In this document: piece by piece, positions 1-6,349 of the stretch
How positions within the stretch are numbered: the stretch's first letter is position 1
Layout: each line of letters begins with the position of its first letter
Source: UBA1858 sp963926275
GTDB lineage: Bacteria; Pseudomonadota; Gammaproteobacteria; UBA4575
Assembly (NCBI GenBank): GCA_963926275.1
Contig: CAWUWP010000053.1
Location: 1-11,416 of the forward strand
Length of the DNA stretch: 11,416 nt
Direction: 5' to 3'
The notes under the pieces: model-generated
What the model saw: the letters and a program-made list of their open reading frames with translations, nothing else
Databases searched by the model: none
What the model was told of the DNA's origin: nothing
Program-made: the position numbers and the translations under genes

Positions 1-96
1 ATTAGCCGAACCTAGTTCTCAAAATATAAATTGTTACCTCTTATCTTGCTAAGGGATAATCACTCTTTTATTCAGCCTGGGATTTATCGCTAACCA

Positions 97-315
97 CTAT
101 TTGACTCCGGTCACCCATGATATGTATAGAGCCAACCCATAAAGTAGTCCATGTATAGCTATTGCGAGAATAATAGCAATAACCACAAATCTTCCCATAC
201 TGTTACTAGAAGCATCACGTTCTAGATTTTTTCTGCTTTGAATACCCACAAATGAGGCCAGTACGCTTTTTACTACTTGCCAATTAGATAGTTTCTGTCC
301 TTCCATTTCATTCAT
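97..315 (-). CDS. DUF2970 family small membrane protein
   Basis: A 72-residue protein of unknown function that resembles the DUF2970 family of small proteobacterial inner-membrane proteins. The N-terminal half has the family pattern: a 'VVKSVLASFVGIQSRKN' stretch followed by an 'ERD' motif (about residues 14-35). One hydrophobic segment covers about residues 43-67, so the protein probably has a cytoplasmic N-terminus and a single membrane span. The start is supported by a GAGG ribosome binding site (323-326 on the + strand, read on -) about 7 bases upstream. Length is normal for the family and there is no lesion. The next gene remnant upstream on this strand is about 250 bp away, so it is probably transcribed alone. 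The family call is from pattern memory; no biochemical role is known to me. Confidence 0.75.
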   Translation of the reverse strand: MNEMEGQKLSNWQVVKSVLASFVGIQSRKNLERDASSNSMGRFVVIAIILAIAIHGLLYGLALYISWVTGVK

Positions 316-562
316 ATATTAACCTCAATCATAATCGCTAACCTTCATCAATTAGCAAACCTTACCTATAATTTCTCAGCATTTAAACTCACCAGAAAGG
401 ATACAAATATTGCTTACTGCAGGCAATTAATTGGGCTTGATTACAAGATAACTATCACATAGGGAATAGTATAGCCCAGTCTATGGTGATTTATTTTATG
501 AGCATAATCATCAGTATCAGCACGAGCACAACATGAGGGAGTGCGACGGTAGGCCTAATTGC

Positions 563-760
563 TTATTGCCAATATTCAGCCATCAAATCGATAATTCCTG
601 CACGATTCTTCTGGAAATCACTATTAAGCTGAAACGCTATCCCAGCATCTCCAGTTAACAAGTAATTTTTAATAATCGACTTTCAACATGTGACTGGTAT
701 GTTTTCCAAATAGCATCTTGCAACCATAAAGTTAATAATAATAAAATAACAAAAACACTG
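563..760 (-). pseudogene. Unrecognised membrane-protein remnant, frameshifted
   Basis: A degraded coding remnant on the minus strand. One frame gives a hydrophobic segment ('VFVILLLLTLW') followed by 'QDAIWKTYQSHVESRLLK' and then stops at 655-657. A second frame continues with coding-like codons, 'NYLLTGDAGIAFQLNSDF' then 'QKNRAGIIDLMAEYWQ', to the stop at 563-565. Adding one A to the five-A run (667-671 on +, read as T) joins the two into a continuous protein. The first frame stays open up to a Met at 837, but beyond about 760 it lies antisense to a better-supported plus-strand remnant, so I place the edge near 760. I do not recognise the family. It probably had one membrane span and a helical C-terminus. 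The two-frame structure is seen directly; the idea that it was a gene is inference. Confidence 0.4.
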
Positions 761-1030
761 ATGCTACCTGAAAAACATGCTGTGCTTAACAGTGCTACAT
801 TAACCAACTTAATAATCAGTGAACAAAGTGCAACCAATATGCTAGCGACATACTTCAGAATTGAAGGACAAAAACTGCAGCTAAAGCAGCAGTACTACAC
901 ACGCTTTCAGGCTGTCATACCCGCCAAGAAGGTGTTTCGTTTTTTTCAGATAGACAACAAAATTGATGCGCTTATTCGTTGCGATATTGCTAAAAAGTTA
1001 CCATTAATTGAACCCGATATGGAGTTCTAG
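761..1030 (+). pseudogene. C-terminal remnant of an exported helical protein
   Basis: An open frame of 89 codons resembling the C-terminal two thirds of a family of about 150-180-residue periplasmic helical proteins. In that family a 'TLTDEQA' segment is followed by a charged helix and then 'Y...VLPAKK..R..QIENKI.AL....LA..IPLVE'. Here the matching pieces are 'SATLTNLIISEQSA', 'YYTRFQAVIPAKKVFRFFQI', 'DNKIDALIRCDIAKKLPLIE'. The expected signal peptide and first helix are absent: the frame is open back only to a stop at 656-658 and that stretch reads like non-coding or opposite-strand sequence. The ATG at 761 has no convincing ribosome binding site. I read it as a 5'-truncated gene lying head to head with another remnant. 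It ends just before a strong terminator hairpin. The family has no function I can state with confidence. Confidence 0.5.
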
Positions 1031-1039
1031 CTTCAAATC

Positions 1040-1067
1040 AAACAGGCGAGATCAGTCTCGCCTGTTT
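1040..1067. terminator. Bidirectional hairpin between convergent genes
   Basis: A perfect 12-bp inverted repeat (AAACAGGCGAGA / TCTCGCCTGTTT) with a four-base TCAG loop. It lies between the end of the plus-strand remnant (1030) and the end of the minus-strand gene (1083). The stem has a GC-rich core and A/T ends, so it gives a short U run in either direction and could terminate transcription from both sides. Confidence 0.8.
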
Positions 1068-1082
1068 AAATGCTCAGTAATT

Positions 1083-1475
1083 TTATTCTTTTTCTGGCTC
1101 ACCCTGCCACAGCATTTCATAACCAATCTCATATGTTTCATTAGCATAATCTGCTAGTGCCTCGAACTTCTCTCTAAATGCAGCATCGGCATGAGATTTT
1201 TCATGTTGCTCGAAAGACTTCCAGTAAGTGACAATCGAAATATGATCTTCCATTTGATTTTTTGATGCGAATGAACCTTGATCTGAAATAAACCCACCAA
1301 ATTTATATACCTGGCCGCCTATGAATCCACCCTCATCGTCTCCATAAGTGTTCTTCACTACATTACACATTTCACCAAGTGCTAATTCGACATCTTCAAC
1401 TTTTACTCCGTCTTTTAACTTCACAACGTTGTAAAGCATGACGCATCCAAAGGGGATAGAAAGTGGCTCAAACAT
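1083..1475 (-). CDS. ABM-like dimeric alpha/beta-barrel small protein
   Basis: A complete 130-residue cytoplasmic protein. Its central part looks like the antibiotic biosynthesis monooxygenase (ABM) / dimeric alpha-beta-barrel fold: a first strand 'MLYNVVKLKDG' (about residues 13-23), a helix, a 'GFIGGQVYKFGG' strand region, then 'DHISIVTYWKSFEQHEKSHA' (strand, helix, His-containing loop) followed by a helix and a last strand. The 'YWKS.E....H......F' pattern is typical of ABM proteins. The Met at 1475 is preferred because AAGGAG sits five bases upstream (1481-1486 on +, read on -); the Met at 1439 has no such site and would lose 12 residues. A TATAAT element lies about 40 bp upstream. Whether it is an enzyme, a haem-binding protein or something else cannot be told from sequence. 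It shows no lesion. Confidence 0.6.
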   Translation of the reverse strand: MFEPLSIPFGCVMLYNVVKLKDGVKVEDVELALGEMCNVVKNTYGDDEGGFIGGQVYKFGGFISDQGSFASKNQMEDHISIVTYWKSFEQHEKSHADAAFREKFEALADYANETYEIGYEMLWQGEPEKE

Positions 1476-1480
1476 ATTAA

Positions 1481-1519
1481 CTCCTTAAACTATTTATTAA
1501 TGATCAGAGCTCAATTATA
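1481..1519 (-). promoter_or_regulatory. Ribosome binding site and -10 element for the ABM-like gene
   Basis: On the minus strand a perfect TATAAT hexamer (1514-1519) lies upstream of the gene, and an AAGGAG Shine-Dalgarno (1481-1486) sits five bases from the ATG at 1475. No good -35 box is visible at the usual spacing, so the promoter part is tentative; the ribosome binding site is clear. Confidence 0.4.
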
Positions 1520-1899
1520 TAAGAACTGCACAAATAATCTTTATCTCGTTTGCGCAATATACTAACAGTCCTAATATAAAATTGAAGCTTGTGGAACCTA
1601 TTAGTTACTACAAATTACGTGCGTTTCTCATAACACTGGCTTTTCCCACAAAAATAACCACTCTGCTTTACTGAGTATTTAATTCGCACATACACAATAT
1701 TTTCGAGGCTTTGATAGTGACATTATAAGAATCAATTATTTAGCATTAAAATAAATATATCAATTTGGAATTATCCGAGACTCAACCAGATCACACAGTG
1801 ACGCGATAACAACAGACCACTCGCGTTCACCTGATGGACGATTGATTAATAGAGCATGCTGCATCAAATAGTTAGCAAGCCATTGCTAGCTTAAGCACT
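1520..1899. other. Gene-poor stretch, possible further remnants
   Basis: About 380 bases with no intact gene. Reading frames are short and interrupted on both strands. At about 1796-1869 one plus-strand frame reads 'HSDAITTDHSRSPDGRLINR' before a stop at 1867-1869. This faintly resembles the 'yleR.Pd.LI.g' tail of PqiB/MlaD-type proteins, which in many genomes precede pqiC, but the match is too weak to call. No tRNA, terminator or insertion sequence is visible. Confidence 0.3.
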
Positions 1900-2399
1900 A
1901 ATATTATGGAATTAGAGGCGGTAGCGACACAAAACTCATCCCAACCAAATAACTGACATCTAGGTGTCAGTCCAATTTTGATTCTGGCTATATCAACCGT
2001 CCACAAATGGCTACCAAACTCCAATCTGCAGAATTAATTTATGCTGGGTTTGCATGTTGGGCACAACCCATGGATGAATTGTTTACTCGCACACTCACTG
2101 AAAACATCATTATTAATACCAGCTCTAATAGTATTATCAGCCACCCCTGGTCATCGAGTGCTAATTTAAACAATCAATTAACTGCAAAAATAATAAAATT
2201 TGAAAACAATACCAGCGCAGATGCGCTGCTCATTAATTCAGTGGCAGTTAATTATTAATAATGACGCACAACAGGCCTCATCAATTTATTCACAATGCCG
2301 TGCAAGCGCAAACAGCGCTCGACTGATGCCGATCAATGTTGACCACCATCAAGTGAATTATGCTTTCAAGCCGACCTTACTTACCTTATTCAAGGTTAA
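1900..2399 (+). pseudogene. pqiC: pqiC-like ABC-transport auxiliary lipoprotein, decayed
   Basis: Remnant of a PqiC/DUF330 lipoprotein, the outer-membrane-associated partner of PqiAB/MCE-type lipid transport across the envelope. The family core is readable only by changing frame. The order is 'NIMELEAVATQNSSQ', a stop, 'LGVSPI' (about 1960-1977), then after a lost base 'DSGYINRPQMATK' (from 1980), 'GFACWAQPMDELFTRTLTEN' (matching the family 'F.rWaepLd....r.LaenL'), 'HPW' and 'KIIKFENNTSADALL'. A second frameshift at about 2232-2241 leads into 'QWQLIINNDAQQ', matching the strand 'a.W.L.....g'. The C-terminal helix is hard to read. The lipoprotein signal peptide and lipobox Cys are not recoverable. 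It has at least two frameshifts and one in-frame stop, so it is not functional. The ends are approximate. The match is family recognition from memory. Confidence 0.65.
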
Positions 2400-2405
2400 C
2401 TATTC

Positions 2406-2699
2406 ATGGAAAAAAACACTGTTTGAAGAAATTGGCAGGAAAAATACGGTAGAATTTATAGCTATTAAACTTTATTACCACATCTATGAAGACGAAAGCA
2501 TTAACCAATTCTTTAAACCTATTGATTTTACAAAACAGTCAACCAAAATGACTGCTTTCTGACTTATATTTTTGGTGTTCCCGCTTTTTACACTGCGCGA
2601 AATATGCGTAAATCACATAAGGGCCTTGTTGCCCGCAAACTACAAAAACAAGTATTAGCGAAACTTGAAAATCATCGTGACGATGTCTTGTGTCGTTAA
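2406..2699 (+). pseudogene. Group I truncated haemoglobin, decayed
   Basis: Remnant of a 2/2 (truncated) haemoglobin, a small haem protein that binds O2 or NO. The ATG at 2406 is followed by a seven-A run; with six As it reads 'MEKTLFEEIG', the usual start of the family. The main frame then gives 'KLYYHIYEDESINQFF' (helix B and following, with the B9-B10 aromatic pair) and 'FTKQSTKMTAF'. One base is missing near 2557-2559, after which the next frame continues 'LTYIFGVPAF' and 'MRKSHKGLV', whose His is the proximal (F8) haem ligand. After that, roughly 20-25 residues of the G/H region appear deleted before the C-terminal 'LENHRDDVLCR' and a TAA at 2697-2699. Two frameshifts plus an internal deletion make it non-functional. 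A weak AAGG at 2392-2395 may be its old ribosome binding site. Confidence 0.75.
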
Positions 2700-2713
2700 A
2701 CATCAACATCTAT

Positions 2714-2746
2714 AAGCTTGCCGCATTAATAGTGCGGCGGCTTTTC
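2714..2746 (+). terminator. Rho-independent-like hairpin after the haemoglobin remnant
   Basis: GCCGCA (2720-2725) pairs with TGCGGC (2733-2738) around a seven-base loop. Outer AAGC/GCTT pairing across a small internal mismatch extends the stem, and TTTT follows at 2742-2745. It lies just after the haemoglobin stop and overlaps the last codons and stop of slyX on the opposite strand, so the slyX 3' end doubles as the terminator for the plus-strand genes. Confidence 0.55.
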
Positions 2747-2932
2747 ATCAAAATCTGACCCACCTCCCAGTGAACCGCTGACTTCATGCATCCTATCTCT
2801 TAACTCTTTACAGCAAATCTCCAATCCATCGATTTGCTTCTGCATGGAAATCATCACCATTCCCAATTCTTGAATATTATCTTCTTGATAAGCAATCTTA
2901 GACTGCAAATCCATGATGGCATCATCGCTCAT
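2726..2932 (-). CDS. slyX: SlyX family protein
   Basis: A 68-residue SlyX homologue: a short, hydrophilic, mostly alpha-helical protein predicted to form a coiled coil. The heptad-like helix runs over about residues 5-50 ('LQSKIAYQEDNIQELG', 'MQKQIDGLEICCKELRDRM') and the protein ends with the family signature PPHY after an acidic, Gly-rich linker. I chose the Met at 2932 because GGAG lies five bases upstream (2938-2941 on +, read on -) and MSDD is a normal start; an in-frame Met at 2947 would add five residues but has no ribosome binding site. Length is normal and there is no lesion. The molecular role of SlyX is not established. It is divergent from lemA, sharing a 125-bp intergenic region. 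Confidence 0.85.
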   Translation of the reverse strand: MSDDAIMDLQSKIAYQEDNIQELGMVMISMQKQIDGLEICCKELRDRMHEVSGSLGGGSDFDEKPPHY

Positions 2933-3057
2933 AAACACTCCATTCACTCGTTAAAGGTCGCCACAAGACCAGCGGGCATATTTTATCCATAAATCCCATT
3001 CTAAAGGGCATTGTGATTTAGTACTATGTAACTTATTTCATTAAGTGGGTATCTAGC

Positions 3058-3653
3058 ATGGACTGGTCAATTATCATCTTTCTAGTAGTTATTGTAGGCA
3101 TGATCCTTTATGTCATCGGCATTTATAACAAGTTAGTCAGCCTTAAAAATCGTTTTGGGAATGCTTTTGCTCAGATCGAAGTCCAACTTAAGCGCCGTTA
3201 TGACCTTATTCCCAATTTAGTAGAAACAGCCAAAGGCTATATTCAACACGAGCGCGAAACACTCGAAGCTGTGACCGCTGCAGAAATGCTGCCAGCTCAT
3301 TACTTGATAAAGCCAAATCTAACCCCGGCAGTGCCGCCGCCATCCAAGATCTAGCCGGTGCAGAGGCTGCACTTGCATCATCGATGGGTAAATTCAACTT
3401 AGTGGTTGAGGCCTATCCTGACCTTAAGGCCAACGAGAACATGATGCAGCTTTCTGAAGAATTAACCTCAACTGAAAACAAGGTGGCTTTTTCTCGACAG
3501 GCATTCAATGATTCTGTGACTGCTTATAATGAGTTCCGTCAAAGCTTCCCACCTATCTTTTTTGCGAGTGCATTTGGACATCCCACCGATGCTAATTTAC
3601 TGATCATGGAAGATAGCGCTGAGATTCAAGCGGCTCCCAAGGTGTCATTTTAA
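3058..3653 (+). pseudogene. lemA: LemA family membrane protein with one frameshift
   Basis: LemA proteins have an N-terminal membrane helix with a short exposed N-terminus and a long helical bundle in the cytoplasm. Here residues 3-23 form the membrane helix, followed by the conserved 'LKRRYDLIPNLVETAKGY' and 'HERETLEAVTAA'. At 3283-3284 the frame breaks. The frame beginning with AAT at 3285 continues exactly as the family does: 'NAASSLLDKAKSNPGS', 'LVVEAYPDLKANENMMQL', 'EELTSTENKVAFSRQAFND' and the C-terminal 'APKVSF' to TAA at 3651. One missing base (for example CGA reduced to GA) explains the break and restoring it gives a full-length protein of about 198 residues. Everything else is intact, so this is either a very recent lesion or a sequencing error. 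It precedes the M48 peptidase gene by 64 bp, a common pairing. Confidence 0.85.
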
Positions 3654-3717
3654 TCAGACATTTTTTATCATTAAGCAATAAGGCTATTGTGCTGATCTTA
3701 GCGACTAAGTTCTGCTT

Positions 3718-5594
3718 ATGAATTTTTTTGAACTCCAAGATCAGGCGCACAAAAAAACATGGCTACTGATTGCATTATTTTCAGTCGCCGTGTTGTGCAT
3801 TATTGGCCTCACTGTGGCTTTAATCACCGCATCATTTTGGGGATTTGGGCAATCAACCTCAGTTAACCATGCTGCAGGTATTCAACCCATGCAATGGGGC
3901 TCAATAACAAAAACTGCGGTCGGCGTGATTGCCGTGATTGCTTGCGTGATTATTTACAAGCACCTGCAATTATCTCAAGGCGGTAGTCATGTGGCTGAAA
4001 TGCTGGGGGGCCGTCCCATTGAACAAGGCACTAACAATGCCAACGAGCAACAACTACTCAATGTAGTAGAAGAAATGGCCATTGCCGCAGGTTTACCGGT
4101 TCCACCTGTTTATGTACTTGAAGAAACTACCATCAATGCATTTGCAGCAGGGTTTAATGAGAGTGACGCAGTACTAGGTGTCACGCGCGGAACTTTGGAG
4201 CGATTATCTCGCGATCAGATTCAAGGCATTATTGGTAATGAATTCAGTCATGTATTGCCTGGCGATATGCGCTTAAATTTACATCTAATCGCAGTCCTCG
4301 CTAGCATTATATTTATCAGCCAGACAGGCACATTAGCGTTATACAGCACGTCAAGATCACGCTCTAAAAGTCGGGGTGGATTACCAGTGTTAAGCATTGG
4401 CATAGGGTTGCTGGTGATTGGCTCTATTGGCACTTTCTTTGGCTCTGTCATAAAATCAGCAGTCAGTAGACAACGTGAATACTTGGCAGATGCATCTGCT
4501 GTTCAATACACTCGTAACCCAGATGGTATTGCTGATGCTTTAAAAGTAATTGGCTCGGGTGTGGGCTCAAATATGGCGTCACCAAGTGCGAGCGAATGCA
4601 GTCATATGTTTTTTGGTGATGCTCTGTTCTTACGCGCCTTTGGATTTTTGTCGACTCACCCACCATAAGAAACACGTATTCGCCGCATTCAACCCAATTG
4701 GGATGGTAACTACCTCGTCGGAAAATCTATAAAGCCTAAAAAGAAATCAACGACAGCAACTGCAAAAAAAAAATTAGCAGTTTAGCAGACTCATTAAGGA
4801 GCACAGGATTCCTTGACCCGATCATGGTCGGCATAGCGACAGTGCTAATGCAATCACTGCCTAAAGCTATTAATGATTCAACCCATACGCCAGGTAGCGC
4901 CTATGCCTTAATGCTGGCACTGCGGTTAGATAAAGACGAATCCATTCGTAAACAGCAATATGCGTTAATTGAATCACAGGCCTTGCTGTTATCCGAGGTC
5001 AAGCGTTATGCCAAAGATGTAGATAAGCTATCTCAAAAAGATATTTTACCCATTATTGAAATGTCTATTCCCGCCTTAAAAAGATTATCCTCACAACAAT
5101 ATAGTGAGTTTAAACATCACTTAACTCAATTTATTTTTGCAGATAAAAATTCCGACCTGCAAGAATGGTTGCAATTCCGTTTATTGGGTTATTATCTAGA
5201 TCAACACTTTAATATTGGCAATAAGAAGAGATTTGTACGCAGCTATCATTCGCTGCCACAAATTAAAGAACCAATAATTTTCGTCATGTCTTTACTTGCT
5301 AATGAAGCTCATGATTCTGATGAATTAAAAGATGCTGCATTCGCTAAAGGTATGCATTGCTTAAACATTGAGAACACTTCAAGAATCTCGGCACAGCAAC
5401 TAGAATTTATTGACGTGAATCAATCTATAGAAAAAATAGATTACTTAGTACCACTATTAAAAGATGAGTTTTTAGCCGGTTGTGCAAGTTGTATTGAGCA
5501 AGACAACTCTATTACACCAATGGAATGGGGGTTATTACGTGTTATTGCCGCTTGCATTGGATGTCCAATGCCTATTGTTAATTGTCCAGATTAA
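3718..5594 (+). pseudogene. M48 membrane metallopeptidase with C-terminal domain, inactivated
   Basis: A large HtpX-like M48 zinc peptidase of the type found beside lemA. Order: membrane helices at about residues 14-38 and 65-82, 'NVVEEMAIAAGLPVPPVYVL', the active-site region, two more hydrophobic segments (about 190-206 and 222-245), 'RQREYLADA' with the third zinc-ligand Glu (E254), then 'SHMFF' and 'STHPP'. The catalytic motif, normally HEFSH, reads N174-E-F-S-H178: the first zinc-binding His is replaced by Asn (codon AAT at 4237). A TAA at 4666-4668 interrupts 'STHPP' from 'ETRIRRIQPNWDG' in the same frame. A ten-A run (4764-4773) then shifts frame into 'ADSLRSTGFLDP', and the helical C-terminal domain runs on to 5594, ending 'GCPMPIVNCPD'. 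Rejoined, it would be about 625 residues, normal for this group. Three independent lesions mean no active protease. The downstream frame has its own Met at 4824, but a separate gene is unlikely. Confidence 0.85.
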
Positions 5595-5770
5595 TCTTTG
5601 CGCCGATAGCTTTCTATCGCTTCAAAAAATTGCTCTTCAGAAATTTCGCCTCTGTCGTAAAATAATCGAAATAACTGCTTAGCTCTCAAATCATCATTCA
5701 CTATCTGTTTTAAAAATAAGCGGAGTATCTGTGTTTTTGCTGAACTTATTTCTGCACTGGCAACTGACAT
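5591..5770 (-). CDS. Small hypothetical helical protein, 59 residues
   Basis: An uninterrupted 59-codon frame from ATG at 5770 to TAA at 5591-5593. The protein begins MSVASAEISSAKTQILRLF and ends with an acidic and aromatic helix, 'EISEEQFFEAIESYRRKD'. The composition is that of a soluble, all-helical protein with a Phe/Leu-rich core ('QLFRLFYDRG'), and codon use matches the neighbouring genes. I do not recognise a family. A GGAA at moderate spacing is the only ribosome binding site candidate. Its stop codon overlaps by three bases the end of the M48 gene on the other strand, so the two genes meet tail to tail. It is divergent from the glutaredoxin-like gene, with 142 bp between the starts. 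That it is a real gene is likely but unproven. Confidence 0.55.
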   Translation of the reverse strand: MSVASAEISSAKTQILRLFLKQIVNDDLRAKQLFRLFYDRGEISEEQFFEAIESYRRKD

Positions 5771-5877
5771 ATCTCAATTCCATTTGAGCTGATCGTGGTT
5801 TAACGGTAACTCAAGTGTTGCTCATCGTTAATAGCTCACCTGTCTCAAGGGGATCGAATTGCCGACCAAAATACTAG

Positions 5878-5883
5878 TATAAT
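5878..5883 (+). promoter_or_regulatory. Consensus -10 element upstream of the glutaredoxin-like gene
   Basis: A perfect TATAAT hexamer lies 29 bp before the ATG at 5913, in the divergent intergenic region. The -35 is poor: TTGCCG at 5859-5864 is only 13 bases away, and the hexamer at ideal spacing (CGAATT) is weak. Initiation near 5890 is an inference. Confidence 0.4.
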
Positions 5884-5912
5884 TATCTAAAATACATTTC
5901 AAACTCAGTCTA

Positions 5913-6278
5913 ATGAAAAAACTGCTTTTCATACTATCAGTGACTGCGATTGCTTTATTCTCAGTAGATCGCTTGACAACGCATTTATATGCGCCCAATA
6001 AAAACTCTAATATTGTGGTGATTTACACTACCGAATGGTGTCCATACTGCAAGACCTTGCGAGAAACCCTAAACAATTATCAAATCCCCTACTTTGAGCG
6101 TGACACAGAAAAATCTTTACACGGCATTGCCGGTTACTGGGCGTTACGCGGACGTGGGGTGCCAATATCATTGATCGGATCAGAAGTCATTCATGGCTAC
6201 GATGGGCAAATTATTACTGATGCTTTAGTTGGCGCGGGCTATGAGATTTCCGCAGATTGGCCCACAGATAAACCATAA
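5913..6278 (+). CDS. Membrane-anchored glutaredoxin-like protein
   Basis: A 121-residue thiol-disulphide oxidoreductase of the thioredoxin fold. Residues 1-18 are a positively started hydrophobic segment that could be a signal peptide or membrane anchor, placing the domain outside the cytoplasm or tethered to the inner membrane. The glutaredoxin domain starts at about residue 34 ('IVVIYTTEWCPYCKTLRE') with the classic dithiol active site C43-P-Y-C46. The conserved cis-proline loop is 'RGVPISLIG' (V83-P84), and 'GYDGQII' matches the glutathione-binding Gly-Asp-like turn. Length is normal for a glutaredoxin plus a leader. The gene is complete. A weak ribosome binding site precedes the ATG. It is followed after about 70 bp by the yjgR pseudogene. 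Family assignment is secure; the in vivo substrate is unknown. Confidence 0.85.
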   Translation: MKKLLFILSVTAIALFSVDRLTTHLYAPNKNSNIVVIYTTEWCPYCKTLRETLNNYQIPYFERDTEKSLHGIAGYWALRGRGVPISLIGSEVIHGYDGQIITDALVGAGYEISADWPTDKP

Positions 6279-6349
6279 TAGATTTGCATTTGCGCCTTTA
6301 AACAAAATATTATTCACATACACTAGCTAGACACTTCAGGATTATCACT

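Noticed and set aside
1560..1672. Short plus-strand frame with 'EPISYYKLRAFLITLAFP'
   Set aside because: It has some coding-like look, and I considered a PqiA remnant, but it is too short with no clear motif.
4824..5594. A separate 256-residue gene
   Set aside because: The sequence is the known C-terminal region of the long M48 peptidase type, and the frame extends upstream of the Met through 'ADSLRSTGFLDP' to the ten-A run.
5482..5682. Plus-strand frame across the end of the peptidase
   Set aside because: It overlaps both the peptidase C-terminus and the 59-residue gene in a different frame and has no family-like sequence.
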